DNA of 9,388 nucleotides from Deltaproteobacteria bacterium (GCA_030643245.1 DAOWME010000109.1:1-9388), one strand, 5' to 3'. Shown: positions 1 through 7,651, numbered from the stretch's first letter. Notes: generated by a model not told the origin, from the letters alone. A program made the numbers and translations.

Positions 1-177
1 AAAATATGCAAAGATAGTTTGGCATACTGTTATCTTACCCCACAAAGCTTGGAGGAAAAGATGAATGTACCATGTGCCAAACATCTACCATTTATTGTTA
101 CCGGTCTTGAATTTCTTAAACCAGCGTTGACAAATAGCCAGATTTACAATTTAACTTTATTTGGAGGAATCTACTGA
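1..177 (+). CDS. Possible 3' end of a gene entering from the left edge (or a 38-aa small ORF)
   Basis: Frame 1 is open from the first base to a TGA at 175-177, giving 58 visible residues ending in TLFGGIY. I do not recognise the sequence. Two readings are possible. It may be the C-terminus of a gene starting outside the window. Alternatively it may be a short ORF starting at ATG 61, which has a strong GGAGG ribosome-binding site at 51-55 with five bases of spacing. The local DNA is AT-rich, where 58 codons without a stop is suggestive but not proof of coding. No membrane segment, Cys/His metal site or known motif is evident. It is followed by about 150 bases without a gene. Confidence 0.35.
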   Translation, partial: KICKDSLAYCYLTPQSLEEKMNVPCAKHLPFIVTGLEFLKPALTNSQIYNLTLFGGIY

Positions 178-325
178 ACAGCAAATTGATCCGGCAGCGT
201 AGAGCAACAACCATGCCGAAACCCTAACTTGTCAAAGAACTATTTTTCGAAAACTCGAGTATATATTAATACATCAATCATCTCCCATCAAGTTTCTTAG
301 TTTCTTCTAGACGTCCCCTATCCCT

Positions 326-514
326 CTATTCCAGCATCTTTTGAATTTCTATTGGCAAGTAGATCTGGTGATTCCCGGTGATGGCCAGGCGACCAGCATA
401 GGACTCTCCGGTGTTCAGATTCAGTATCCGCACAGCTACTTTCTGCTTATTTTTATATTGAGTGTGTATATATGTAAAAACAGCCTTGCCTTTGCCATAT
501 TTCTCTGATATCAC
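326..514 (-). CDS. Small hypothetical protein, divergent from the integrase remnant
   Basis: This 62-residue reading frame starts at GTG 514 directly after an in-frame stop, with no convincing ribosome-binding site, and ends at TAG 326-328. The protein is basic in its N-terminal half (KYGKGKAVF, YKNKQKVAVRI). It ends with a beta-rich-looking segment (LNTGESYAGRLAITGNHQIY) and a short IEIQKMLE tail. I do not recognise a family. It lies head to head with the integrase fragment, eight bases apart. In a mobile integron the first gene cassette normally lies on the side away from intI, so a cassette-borne gene is conceivable, but I found no attI or attC site. It could also be a decayed fragment of a longer gene. 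Confidence 0.35.
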   Translation of the reverse strand: MISEKYGKGKAVFTYIHTQYKNKQKVAVRILNLNTGESYAGRLAITGNHQIYLPIEIQKMLE

Positions 515-522
515 TCAATAGC

Positions 523-855
523 ATGGAAAAAAAGCGAAAATTCAGACCTGATCCTCTACTACGTCTCATGGACCAAGTTCGTCAGGTATTAAGTTATCAT
601 CACTATTCCTATCGCACTGAAAAGAAATATTGCGACTGGATCTTACTGTACGTTAAATTTCACGGAAGTAGGAAACACCCCAAGGATATGGGCAAGACTG
701 AGATCGAAGCCTTTCTCAGGCATTTGGCCACCCATGGCAGGGTTGCCGCATCCACTCAACGACAGGCATTAAATGCCATTGCCTTTCTATACAGAGACGT
801 TCTGAACATACCCATTGCAGGGCAAATTCTTCATTTCCGGATGGACACTAGTTAG
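523..855 (+). pseudogene. Truncated integron-type tyrosine recombinase (N-terminal core-binding domain only)
   Basis: The 110-residue product matches the N-terminal SAM-like core-binding domain of IntI/XerC-type recombinases. The recognisable stretch runs from about residue 10 to residue 98: LLRLMDQVRQVL, then HHYSYRTEKKYCDWI, then FHGSRKHPKDMG, EIEAFLRHLAT, and STQRQALNAIAFLYRDVL. Complete integron integrases are about 320-340 residues and carry the catalytic R-H-R-Y residues in the C-terminal two thirds, all of which are missing. The frame ends at TAG 853-855. A shifted frame from 854 to the TGA at 956-958 reads RPSIDVVPV and then EKANILL. This vaguely resembles the linker and start of the catalytic domain, so a frameshift followed by a deletion is possible. 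No clear ribosome-binding site precedes ATG 523. It should be catalytically dead. Confidence 0.75.
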
Positions 856-902
856 ACCATCAATAGATGTTGTGCCTGTCAAGATTTATTGCGTTGAAAA
901 GG

Positions 903-931
903 CAAACATTCTCCTGAAAAGCCGGTATAAT
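903..931 (+). promoter_or_regulatory. Candidate sigma-70 promoter for the AmpG-like permease
   Basis: A perfect TATAAT lies at 926-931, with CAAACA (three of six matches to TTGACA) 17 bases upstream at 903-908. A start near 938 would leave a leader of about 20 bases before ATG 958, with its AAGGA site at 947-951. The promoter lies in debris after the integrase fragment, which would give the permease its own transcription. The -35 match is weak. Confidence 0.4.
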
Positions 932-957
932 AAGACAACCCCCGGTAAGGATCCTTG

Positions 958-2211
958 ATGCCCGTCAGTCCCAAGAAATTACTCACCCTTACTGTTCTTT
1001 ACTTCACCCAGGGACTTCCGTTCGGGTTTTTCGTTCATTATCTCCCGATATATCTCCGCAGACAGGGTGTTTCCCTGGAAGAAATCGGTTGGCTTGGGCT
1101 GCTCGCCCTTCCATGGAGCCTCAAGTTTCTGTGGTCCCCGCTCGTAGACAAGTACTACCTTCCTCGATTGGGCAGACGACGGAGCTGGATCATTCCCATG
1201 CAGTTCCTCATGGGTCTATCTGTTGTGTTATGCCTTCCGTTTGATTTTGATGAACACTTGAGGTTGTTCCTTGTGTTTATCTTTTTACTCAACCTGTTCT
1301 CCGCTACCCAGGATATTGCAGTAGATGGCTTTGCCGTTGATATCCTCCGTCCTGAAGAGAGGGGTTTGGGAAACAGCGCCCAGGTTGCCGGTTATAAACT
1401 CGGGATGATTTTGGGAGGGGGGCTTCTTGTTGCGTATAGTAATGCTCTGGGGGCTAGGTTGATATTTCCCTTGATGGGCCTCATAATATGGACGGCATTA
1501 CTCCTGCCCCTTTTCATGAAGGAACCTGCGATTCACGGCTCCGGATCCACTGTGACCACACCTAAAATCAACATACTCCGGGACTTGAAGGTGTTTTTTC
1601 GTATGAAAGGGGTATTTATTCTGCTCATTTTCGTAACTTTTTATAAGTTCGGGGAGTCGTTTGGGGGGAGTATGTTCAAGGTATTCCTTGTTGACCGCGG
1701 ATTTTCCAACCGGGACATAGGTTTTATTGTAGGGACGTACGGTATCGTGTTTAGCTTCATAGGTTCTGCGGTCGGGGGGTTCCTGGTGAACTGGCTGGGT
1801 CGTCTTCGTTCCCTCATATATTTTTCTGTGCTTCAGGCGAGTATGCTCATCTGGCTGGGGGTAATGTCAACCACAAAATTCGATTATGCGATGGCCGTGG
1901 TACTCAACTCATTGGAACACCTCTTCGGAGGAATGGTGACTACAGCCTTCTTCACTTTCATGATGGATGTGGTGGACCCGAGGATAGGGGGAGTGCATTA
2001 TACGCTTCTGGCAAGTTGTGTGGTAGTGGGTATGACAAGTGCATCGGTTCTGGCTGGATATTTTGGGTCCTGTTTTGGCTATACCCTTCTCTTTATCTGC
2101 GGGGGACTTCTTGCCCTTTTCCCTCTGCTGCTGCTGGGCAGAATCAAAGCCGATGCCATTTACCTGCAATACAATCCGAGGTCATCTATGTCCTCTCCTC
2201 TTGCAGGGTAA
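958..2211 (+). CDS. ampG: AmpG-like major facilitator permease
   Basis: This 417-residue, very hydrophobic protein has about 12 membrane segments and belongs to the AmpG / acetyl-CoA transporter branch of the major facilitator superfamily. Visible hallmarks are the N-terminal YFTQGLPFGF segment (residues 15-24), PWSLKFLWSPLVDKYYLPRLGRRRSW (52-77; the family version of MFS motif A) and the diagnostic SATQDIAVDGFAVDIL (115-130). Length fits the short AmpG form. Known members import anhydro-muropeptides from the periplasm during cell-wall recycling. The substrate here is inferred from family only, and other sugar-peptide or nucleotide-like ligands are possible. ATG 958 is chosen over the adjoining TTG 955 because AAGGA at 947-951 sits six bases ahead of it. 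The gene is separated from the exporter operon by 354 bases containing a promoter candidate and a palindromic element, so it is probably a separate transcription unit. Confidence 0.85.
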   Translation: MPVSPKKLLTLTVLYFTQGLPFGFFVHYLPIYLRRQGVSLEEIGWLGLLALPWSLKFLWSPLVDKYYLPRLGRRRSWIIPMQFLMGLSVVLCLPFDFDEHLRLFLVFIFLLNLFSATQDIAVDGFAVDILRPEERGLGNSAQVAGYKLGMILGGGLLVAYSNALGARLIFPLMGLIIWTALLLPLFMKEPAIHGSGSTVTTPKINILRDLKVFFRMKGVFILLIFVTFYKFGESFGGSMFKVFLVDRGFSNRDIGFIVGTYGIVFSFIGSAVGGFLVNWLGRLRSLIYFSVLQASMLIWLGVMSTTKFDYAMAVVLNSLEHLFGGMVTTAFFTFMMDVVDPRIGGVHYTLLASCVVVGMTSASVLAGYFGSCFGYTLLFICGGLLALFPLLLLGRIKADAIYLQYNPRSSMSSPLAG

Positions 2212-2257
2212 GACCTCTCATCGCCTTGTATTTGAACCCGGGAATTCCATTTTCTTA

Positions 2258-2285
2258 TTGACTGTCTCTGCGAATTGTGTATAAC
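2258..2285 (+). promoter_or_regulatory. Candidate sigma-70 promoter of the exporter operon
   Basis: TTGACT (2258-2263) and TATAAC (2280-2285) each match the consensus at five of six positions and are 16 bases apart. This is the best promoter-like pair in the gap between the MFS gene and the exporter genes. Transcription starting near 2292 would run through the whole palindromic element at 2332-2511 before reaching the first start codon, giving a leader of about 270 nt. Confidence 0.5.
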
Positions 2286-2328
2286 CTTTTTTTGTCGGAT
2301 GTCGCATAACCGCATCCTTTTCACTCTC

Positions 2329-2514
2329 TAAGGGACGGGGACGAAGTAACTTCCTCAAGTTGGCGCTCAGATTTAGGTTGGATTTGTTCGATCTTAAAAC
2401 GCAAAACCGCAGGAATAGTCGAACTGTTTTGAGGATTTTGTGTTTGAAGATCGGACAAAGATGGCCTAAAGATGAGATGCACAAATGGGGAAGTTATTTC
2501 GTCCCCGTCCCTAA
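2329..2514. mobile_element. MITE-like palindromic element, copy A
   Basis: Terminal inverted repeats of 23 bp lie at 2332-2354 and 2489-2511. They begin GGGACGGGGACGAA and differ at one position. The trinucleotide TAA flanks both outer ends (2329-2331 and 2512-2514), as a target-site duplication would. The whole 180-bp interior is an imperfect palindrome centred near 2421: for example CGATCTT at 2389-2395 faces AAGATCG at 2447-2453, and ATTTAGG near 2371 faces CCTAAAGAT near 2465. It has no transposase, so it would depend on an element elsewhere. Short reading frames on both strands here are by-products of the repeat and should not be called as genes. The remaining part of this gene-free gap, 2212-2328, holds only the promoter candidate. 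Confidence 0.8.
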
Positions 2515-2552
2515 TGTAATACATAATGGCCGCACCCAGAACCAAGCCCATC

Positions 2553-2560
2553 AAAGGAGT
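2553..2560 (+). promoter_or_regulatory. Ribosome-binding site that decides the ybhG-like start
   Basis: AAAGGAGT precedes two adjacent GTG codons (2563 and 2566). The AGGAG core is three bases from the first and six from the second, so the second GTG is the better start. Confidence 0.6.
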
Positions 2561-2565
2561 CGGTG

Positions 2566-3714
2566 GTGAAAAACTATATAGTTGGAATAGTCGCAGCGCT
2601 CCTGGTGTTGCTGGCCGGGTTCTTTATTTATCAAAAGCTCTCCCCTTCAAAACTCCCTTCCAATCTCATAGCCGGCACCGGTAGGATGGATGGGGACATA
2701 ATTGCTTTAAATACAAAATATGCCGGGCGCATCCGATCGATCTTGATCGAAGAGGGGCAAAGGGTTCAAGAAGACGATACTATAGCGATTATCAGGAGCG
2801 ATGAGCTTAAAGCAAAACTGAAAAGCATTGAAGAAACCTTCCAATCCTCCCGGCACAGCGTTATAGCCTTGCAAAAAGAGTATGAAATTGCCAGTATATT
2901 AATTCCCCTTTCCGTAGAAAAGGCAAGAAAAGGTGTAAACATAGCCGTTGCCGGAAAGGCATCGCTACTCCGTTCCATCGACAATCTAAAGCTCCTGATT
3001 ATTCAGGATGAAAAGGATTATGCCCGCACAAGGGAACTCTTCGAAAAGGAGCTCATTGAAAAGCATGCGTTTGAACTTGCAAAACTCAAGCTGGACAGTA
3101 ACACCAAAGAGCTCGAATCGTCGAAGGAAAAACTGAAACAGGCTCACCATAAGGTCAATATCTCTAAAACGGACGTTAAAATTGCCCGAACCCGGCTAAA
3201 GAGACTCGAGGCGCTGAGAGCAAAGATAGAGGCTGCCCGTAGTCAGACTGCTTCGCTGGCAGCAAATAAGGAAGAAATGAGGGCAACTATAAGAGAGTTG
3301 ACTATCAGGGCACCCGTCAACGGTGTGGTAATTGAAAAGGTGGCGCGGACCGGAGAGGTGCTGGCTCCTGGAATGGTGGTGGCCACGTTGATAGACCCTG
3401 ATCAGCTTTATTTGAAGATGTTTGTGGATACAGTTGAGAACGGAAAGATCAAATTGAATGATAAAGCGGTTATCTTCCTCGATGCCTATCCTGATATGGC
3501 GATAGATGCAACGGTGATGAGAATAGCACAAAGGGCGGAGTTTACCCCGAAAGAGGTAAATGTCAAGAGCGATCGAATCCAGAGGGTGTATGCGGTTCAT
3601 TTGAAACCGGTTACGCCGGATTATCGTCTGAAACTTGGGATACCTGCAGTCGGCGTAATTACAATTGACGGCAAAGGGTTGCCTGCAAGTTCCAAAATCC
3701 TTGGAGACCTGTAA
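2566..3714 (+). CDS. ybhG: HlyD-family membrane fusion protein, YbhG-like periplasmic adaptor of an ABC exporter
   Basis: The protein has 382 residues (E. coli YbhG has about 330). Residues 4-23 form a single hydrophobic N-terminal anchor or uncleaved signal. A split biotinyl-lipoyl domain follows: the first half is about 38-76 (GTGRMDGDIIALNTKYAGRI) and the second about 245-280 (LTIRAPVNGVVIEKVARTGE). Between them is a long, charged, Lys/Glu-rich alpha-helical hairpin (about 80-245) of the kind that docks onto TolC. The C-terminal beta-barrel segment contains EFTPKEVNVKSDRIQRVYAV (325-344), a characteristic stretch of the YbhG subgroup. The protein should connect the inner-membrane ABC transporter to the outer-membrane channel encoded last in the operon. 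GTG 2566 is preferred because of the spacing to AAAGGAGT. The next gene starts 57 bases downstream. Confidence 0.88.
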   Translation: MKNYIVGIVAALLVLLAGFFIYQKLSPSKLPSNLIAGTGRMDGDIIALNTKYAGRIRSILIEEGQRVQEDDTIAIIRSDELKAKLKSIEETFQSSRHSVIALQKEYEIASILIPLSVEKARKGVNIAVAGKASLLRSIDNLKLLIIQDEKDYARTRELFEKELIEKHAFELAKLKLDSNTKELESSKEKLKQAHHKVNISKTDVKIARTRLKRLEALRAKIEAARSQTASLAANKEEMRATIRELTIRAPVNGVVIEKVARTGEVLAPGMVVATLIDPDQLYLKMFVDTVENGKIKLNDKAVIFLDAYPDMAIDATVMRIAQRAEFTPKEVNVKSDRIQRVYAVHLKPVTPDYRLKLGIPAVGVITIDGKGLPASSKILGDL

Positions 3715-3771
3715 GTTGTCCGAAAGGGTTCCCCCCTAACCTTCTCGTTTCATACGGGTCACACAAGACCA

Positions 3772-5385
3772 GTGAATTATTTACAGGTAAATAAAGTCAC
3801 CGTTTCTTATAAGAAAAAAATAGCGCTCAAACCGGTCAGCTTTGAGGCAAGTCAAGGGAAAATCATAGGGTTTATCGGTGCGGATGGTGCAGGGAAAAGC
3901 TCTTTAATGCACACGATTGCCGGTATCATCAGGTTTGACGGAGAGATAGTATTTTCAAATCAGTCTTATCGTTCTCCCAAAGAAGCGGAAAGGCTTAAAC
4001 ATCATATTGGGTTTATGCCCCAGGGCCTCGGCTTGATATTATATGAAACATTGAGTGTAAGGGAACACCTGGAATTCTTTGCGGATATTCGTGGGATCAA
4101 AAAAGACAGGGAATTTAAGGCGTATGAAGAGCGATTGTTACATATGGCGGGCCTGTCGCAATTTGTAAGGCGTCTGGCTGGCAATTTGAGCGGCGGAATG
4201 ATGCAAAAATTGGCGCTTATCTGTACGCTCCTCCACCGCCCCAGACTCCTGATCTTGGATGAACCGACTACAGGTGTGGACCCCATGAGCAGGTTAGAGC
4301 TGTGGGACATTTTGAGACAGATTGTGGCCGAGGAGCAAACACTTTGCATCGTCAGCACCGCCTATATGGCTGAAGCTGAAAAAATGAACAGGGTGCTCCT
4401 ATTTGAAGATGGTGAAATAATTGCCCAGGGCAAAGCTGAAGAATTGATTGAAGGCATGCGGCCCTTTACCTACCAGGCTGCGCCAGATCCGGCTGAGCAA
4501 ACCATCACCATTCACGGATATACATATTCCCTCAACCCTTTAGAGGTCAAACCGAAAGAGCCAACCCTGGAAGCGCTCTTCTTTGTCAACTTTCTCAAGA
4601 AACGGGGCACAATACCTGAGATTTCGATTGTCCGTAAAGAAGTGGGCGAAACAATCCCTGAAACTATAATGGAAGCCAGGGGACTGACCAAACGGTTTGG
4701 GAGGTTTGTTGCCAATGACAATGTTGATATGCGACTGGACCGGGGTGAGATCTTGGGTCTGCTCGGAGCCAACGGGGCAGGGAAAACTACCTTTATCAAG
4801 ATGCTCCTGGGACTGCTGCCTATGGATGGCGGTGAACTCTTTCTGCTTGAAAAAAGGATTACGAGCGCCAATGACAGGCAGATGTTAAAGGCAAAGATAG
4901 GGTATGTCAGTCAGCACTTTGCTCTTTACAAGGGGATGACCGTAAGGGAAAATTTGCTCTATTTTGCCAATATGCATAAAATAGATCCCAGACGGGCATT
5001 GGAATTGGTCAAAATGTACGCTGATACCTTGGGGTTTTATGATTATTTAGATGTTTTCCCCGGAGATTTGCCTTTAGGGATCAATCAACGCTTTTCAGTG
5101 GCTGCTGCAATTATCCATGAACCTGTGGTGCTTTTTCTCGATGAACCGACCAGCGGGGTGGATGTTGTGGCAAGAGCCATATTCTGGGAGATGCTTCAGA
5201 AACTCAAGAACGAATGGCAACTTTCCATTTTAGTTACAACCCACTACATGAATGAGGCAGAGTTTTGCGATCGGGTGGTACTCTTGAAGGGCGGAAAAAA
5301 AATAGCCGATGACACGGTTGAACATTTATATCAAAAGCACCCGGATGCGCATAATTTTGAAGATATCTTCTTAGAATATTTCTGA
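3772..5385 (+). CDS. ybhF: YbhF-like tandem ABC ATPase (two nucleotide-binding domains in one chain)
   Basis: The 537-residue protein carries two complete ABC domains, as in E. coli YbhF. NBD1: Walker A GADGAGKS (36-43), Q-loop Q84, signature LSGGM (139-143), Walker B LLILDEP (159-165), D-loop TGVD (167-170). Its switch position reads STAYM, with Ala197 in place of the usual His. NBD2: Walker A GANGAGKT (332-339), Q381, signature LPLGINQ (433-439, not LSGGQ), Walker B LFLDEP (454-459), and a normal switch His491 in TTHYM. The NBD1 switch loss and the NBD2 signature loss belong to the same composite ATP site, so one site is degenerate and the other canonical. The protein should power the two permeases encoded next. 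GTG 3772 is the only conventional start between the upstream stop and the Walker A motif, although its ribosome-binding site is weak. Confidence 0.9.
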   Translation: MNYLQVNKVTVSYKKKIALKPVSFEASQGKIIGFIGADGAGKSSLMHTIAGIIRFDGEIVFSNQSYRSPKEAERLKHHIGFMPQGLGLILYETLSVREHLEFFADIRGIKKDREFKAYEERLLHMAGLSQFVRRLAGNLSGGMMQKLALICTLLHRPRLLILDEPTTGVDPMSRLELWDILRQIVAEEQTLCIVSTAYMAEAEKMNRVLLFEDGEIIAQGKAEELIEGMRPFTYQAAPDPAEQTITIHGYTYSLNPLEVKPKEPTLEALFFVNFLKKRGTIPEISIVRKEVGETIPETIMEARGLTKRFGRFVANDNVDMRLDRGEILGLLGANGAGKTTFIKMLLGLLPMDGGELFLLEKRITSANDRQMLKAKIGYVSQHFALYKGMTVRENLLYFANMHKIDPRRALELVKMYADTLGFYDYLDVFPGDLPLGINQRFSVAAAIIHEPVVLFLDEPTSGVDVVARAIFWEMLQKLKNEWQLSILVTTHYMNEAEFCDRVVLLKGGKKIADDTVEHLYQKHPDAHNFEDIFLEYF

Positions 5386-5395
5386 AGGTTTTCAA

Positions 5396-6514
5396 GTGAG
5401 ATTGAGGGTTATTAGGGCCTATTTAATAAAAGAGCTCCTTGACATTTATCGAAGCAAACTCATCCTAATGGTCTATATTATGCCATCGATGATCCTGTTG
5501 CTTTTTGGTTATGGCATCAAACTGGAAGTCACCGACACCCGCACACTTATTATCGACAACGACCGGAGTAAGCTCTCTTATGAGCTCATCAGCACATTTG
5601 AACATTCCAAGTATTTCAATACTCAGGTGAAAAACCTATCGGAAGATAATGCCTTGCGTCTGATCAAACAAGATAAAAAGGACTTGATTATCATTATCCC
5701 CGAATCATTTGAAAGACAACTGCTCAAAGGGTTAAATGTTTCGGTGAACGCATACATAGACGGGGCGTTTCCATCACGGGCCACGACCGTAGAAAACTAT
5801 GTCAGGGGAGTTGTTTATGACACCATGATGTATAGACTTGCCACCGGGGATGAAAGCAAGGCCATGGTTATGATCAATGCGCGCAACCTCTTTAATCAGG
5901 CAATGTCTGACAAGAATATGATTGTGCCCGGGCTAATCGGTCTTGTATTGCTCATCGCACCTGCAGTTCTTTCGGCACAGCTCATTGTAAAAGAGAAGGA
6001 GAACGGGACTATCTTTAATTTTTACTCCTCTCCGGTCAGGAAGAGTGAATTCCTGGCAGTAAAGCTCCTTCCTGTGTTTCTGCTCCACAGCATTAATATC
6101 TTTATACTCTTCTTATGGGCTGTATACCTCTTTGAAGTGCCGTTTCGTGGAAGCTTTCTATTGTATGTATTCTCTTCATGTTTATACATCATGATCAGTC
6201 TATCTATCGGCCTGCTCGTATCAATCATTACTTCTACTCAGATTGTGGCCCTAGTATTGACTCTTATTATCACTATTATCCCCGGGTTTTTGTATTCAGG
6301 GATGTTGATGCCTATCAGCTCGATGGAGGGTGAATCTGTCATCGAAGCACATATCTATCCGGTGATGTATTTCAACCATATCCTTTATGATGTTTTCCTG
6401 GTTGGAGACGGGTTAAGCGCCCCCAAGAACCTGTTCTATTTTCTTCTCTTGGCAGGATATGCTATCCTGCTCCTAACCCTCGGGTCATTACTTTTGAAAA
6501 AGAGGGCGGCATGA
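5396..6514 (+). CDS. ybhS: ABC-2 type permease, YbhS-like
   Basis: This 372-residue ABC-2 membrane subunit has the expected layout. One N-terminal membrane segment (about 22-40, ending FGYGIKLEV, a hallmark of the YbhS side) is followed by a large extracytoplasmic domain (about 45-173). Five further membrane segments follow, at roughly 175-197, 222-246, 253-280, 284-304 and 345-367. The cytoplasmic loop after the second segment reads VKEKENGTIFNFYSSPVRKSEF (198-219), the conserved ABC-2 region that contacts the ATPase. It starts with GTG ten bases after the ATPase stop, behind GAAGGT at 5384-5389, and its TGA overlaps the next ATG by four bases, so the two permeases are translationally coupled. 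It probably pairs with the next product as a heterodimer. Confidence 0.88.
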   Translation: MRLRVIRAYLIKELLDIYRSKLILMVYIMPSMILLLFGYGIKLEVTDTRTLIIDNDRSKLSYELISTFEHSKYFNTQVKNLSEDNALRLIKQDKKDLIIIIPESFERQLLKGLNVSVNAYIDGAFPSRATTVENYVRGVVYDTMMYRLATGDESKAMVMINARNLFNQAMSDKNMIVPGLIGLVLLIAPAVLSAQLIVKEKENGTIFNFYSSPVRKSEFLAVKLLPVFLLHSINIFILFLWAVYLFEVPFRGSFLLYVFSSCLYIMISLSIGLLVSIITSTQIVALVLTLIITIIPGFLYSGMLMPISSMEGESVIEAHIYPVMYFNHILYDVFLVGDGLSAPKNLFYFLLLAGYAILLLTLGSLLLKKRAA

Positions 6515-7596
6515 GAGCCTTCCTGACCATTGTCGGCAAAGAGTTGCTGGAGTTCTCGCGCTCCTATGGCTTGCTCTTTATCGTGCTATACTCTTTTACT
6601 GCAGATATCTATATTGCCGCCAAGGGGATTAATCTCGATGCACGGAACGTGAGCGTAGGGGTGGTGGATTACTCACCCGGTTTTATGAGTAATAAGATCC
6701 TTTCACACCTCCACGCCCCGCAATTTCAGGCCCCTGTCTCTTTTACTTCACAGGATAGACTCATGCGTGCAATACGCAATAAAGAGATTATGATCGGTAT
6801 TGTCTTTGAGGATGATTTTGAGAGGCGGTTTTATGGTAAGAACGCTCCAACACTCAATCTGTTATTAGACGCAACCGCTTCCACCCAGAGTTTCCTTGCC
6901 CTGGGTTATATCCGGCATATTCTCTTGGCATTTCAGGATACCTTATGGCTCGCCCCCGTAAGAATCGAGACGCATAAACTCTTTAATCCCAATAGTGATC
7001 ACAGCTATTTCATGGCGCTCTCCGAACTCTTGTCAGTCATAACACTCCTCTCCGTTCTCCTGACCGCAGCCATATTTGTCAAAGAAAAAGAAAATGGTAC
7101 CTGGGATATTATGCTCTTGATGCCTGTGAACCCAAAAGTCGTGATCTTGGCTAAAAGTTTGTCCCAGGTAATCATAGTAATGGTTGGCGTTATCATTAGT
7201 GTGGGCATTGTACTCTTCGGGATTTTTGATCTGCCGATGAACGGTTATCTCTCCGTCTTTATGTTACTCACCTTTTTCTATGCCTTTACCAGTGCCGGTC
7301 TCGGACTCTTTATAGCTTCAGTTGCACGTAATATCATGCAGGTTGCACAGCTTTCCGTCTTGATCATGATGCCGATCATCTTTCTCAGCGGGGCATGGAC
7401 ACCAGTTTATGCCATGCATCCGATTCTCGAATATCTTTCGATCCTCTCACCGCTTCGCTATTACATTCAAGGGAGTGAAAGCATATTCTTCAGGGGAACA
7501 GAGTTGATGGATCTGTGGAAATATTTTTTCGGTGTTATCGCCCTGGGAGGAGGTCTTTTTTGGTATGGGGCACAGAAAATCGGGAAACTCTTTTAA
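6511..7596 (+). CDS. ybhR: ABC-2 type permease, YbhR-like
   Basis: The 361-residue product is the second membrane subunit. Membrane segments lie at about 20-40, 170-190, 216-240, 246-270, 277-297 and 336-356, with an extracytoplasmic domain at about 42-165. Recognisable family positions are LFNPNSDHSYF (157-167), the coupling loop VKEKENGTWDIMLLMPV (190-206), the LSGAWTPVYAMHP segment (292-304) and SPLRYY (313-318), which match the YbhR side of the pair. ATG 6511 overlaps the preceding stop (ATGA), and GAGGG at 6502-6506 serves as the ribosome-binding site. The permease pair plus the tandem ATPase makes a full transporter with two NBDs and two membrane subunits. The gene is followed by a 217-base gap with a palindrome before the tolC-like gene. 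Confidence 0.88.
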   Translation: MRAFLTIVGKELLEFSRSYGLLFIVLYSFTADIYIAAKGINLDARNVSVGVVDYSPGFMSNKILSHLHAPQFQAPVSFTSQDRLMRAIRNKEIMIGIVFEDDFERRFYGKNAPTLNLLLDATASTQSFLALGYIRHILLAFQDTLWLAPVRIETHKLFNPNSDHSYFMALSELLSVITLLSVLLTAAIFVKEKENGTWDIMLLMPVNPKVVILAKSLSQVIIVMVGVIISVGIVLFGIFDLPMNGYLSVFMLLTFFYAFTSAGLGLFIASVARNIMQVAQLSVLIMMPIIFLSGAWTPVYAMHPILEYLSILSPLRYYIQGSESIFFRGTELMDLWKYFFGVIALGGGLFWYGAQKIGKLF

Positions 7597-7651
7597 GGGA
7601 TGAGGAAGTCCCCATCCATTAATGCACTCTTGAGAAATGGGGCACGAGCAA

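Noticed and set aside
127..155. Promoter-like pair TTGACA and TTTAAC with 17-base spacing.
   Set aside because: The -35 box is perfect but the -10 is poor, it lies inside the left-edge open frame, and there is no clear gene downstream on that strand until the integrase relic.
244..253. Perfect 10-bp palindrome TTTTCGAAAA in the AT-rich left region.
   Set aside because: It is short and low in complexity, with no partner site or gene-relative position that would make it an operator.
291..306. Tandem 8-bp direct repeat AGTTTCTT.
   Set aside because: Only two short copies in AT-rich DNA, which is expected by chance and is not a CRISPR or iteron array.
2297..2321. Possible intrinsic terminator for the MFS gene: GGATG and CATCC stem followed by TTTT.
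   Set aside because: The stem is only five base pairs with an 11-base loop and the T run is short, which is too weak to call.
2218..2569. Several overlapping reading frames of 69-88 codons on both strands in the MFS-exporter gap.
   Set aside because: They lie over the palindromic element. A closely similar peptide (ILCLKIGQRW followed by DEM) also appears from copy B, so they are translations of a repeat rather than conserved proteins.
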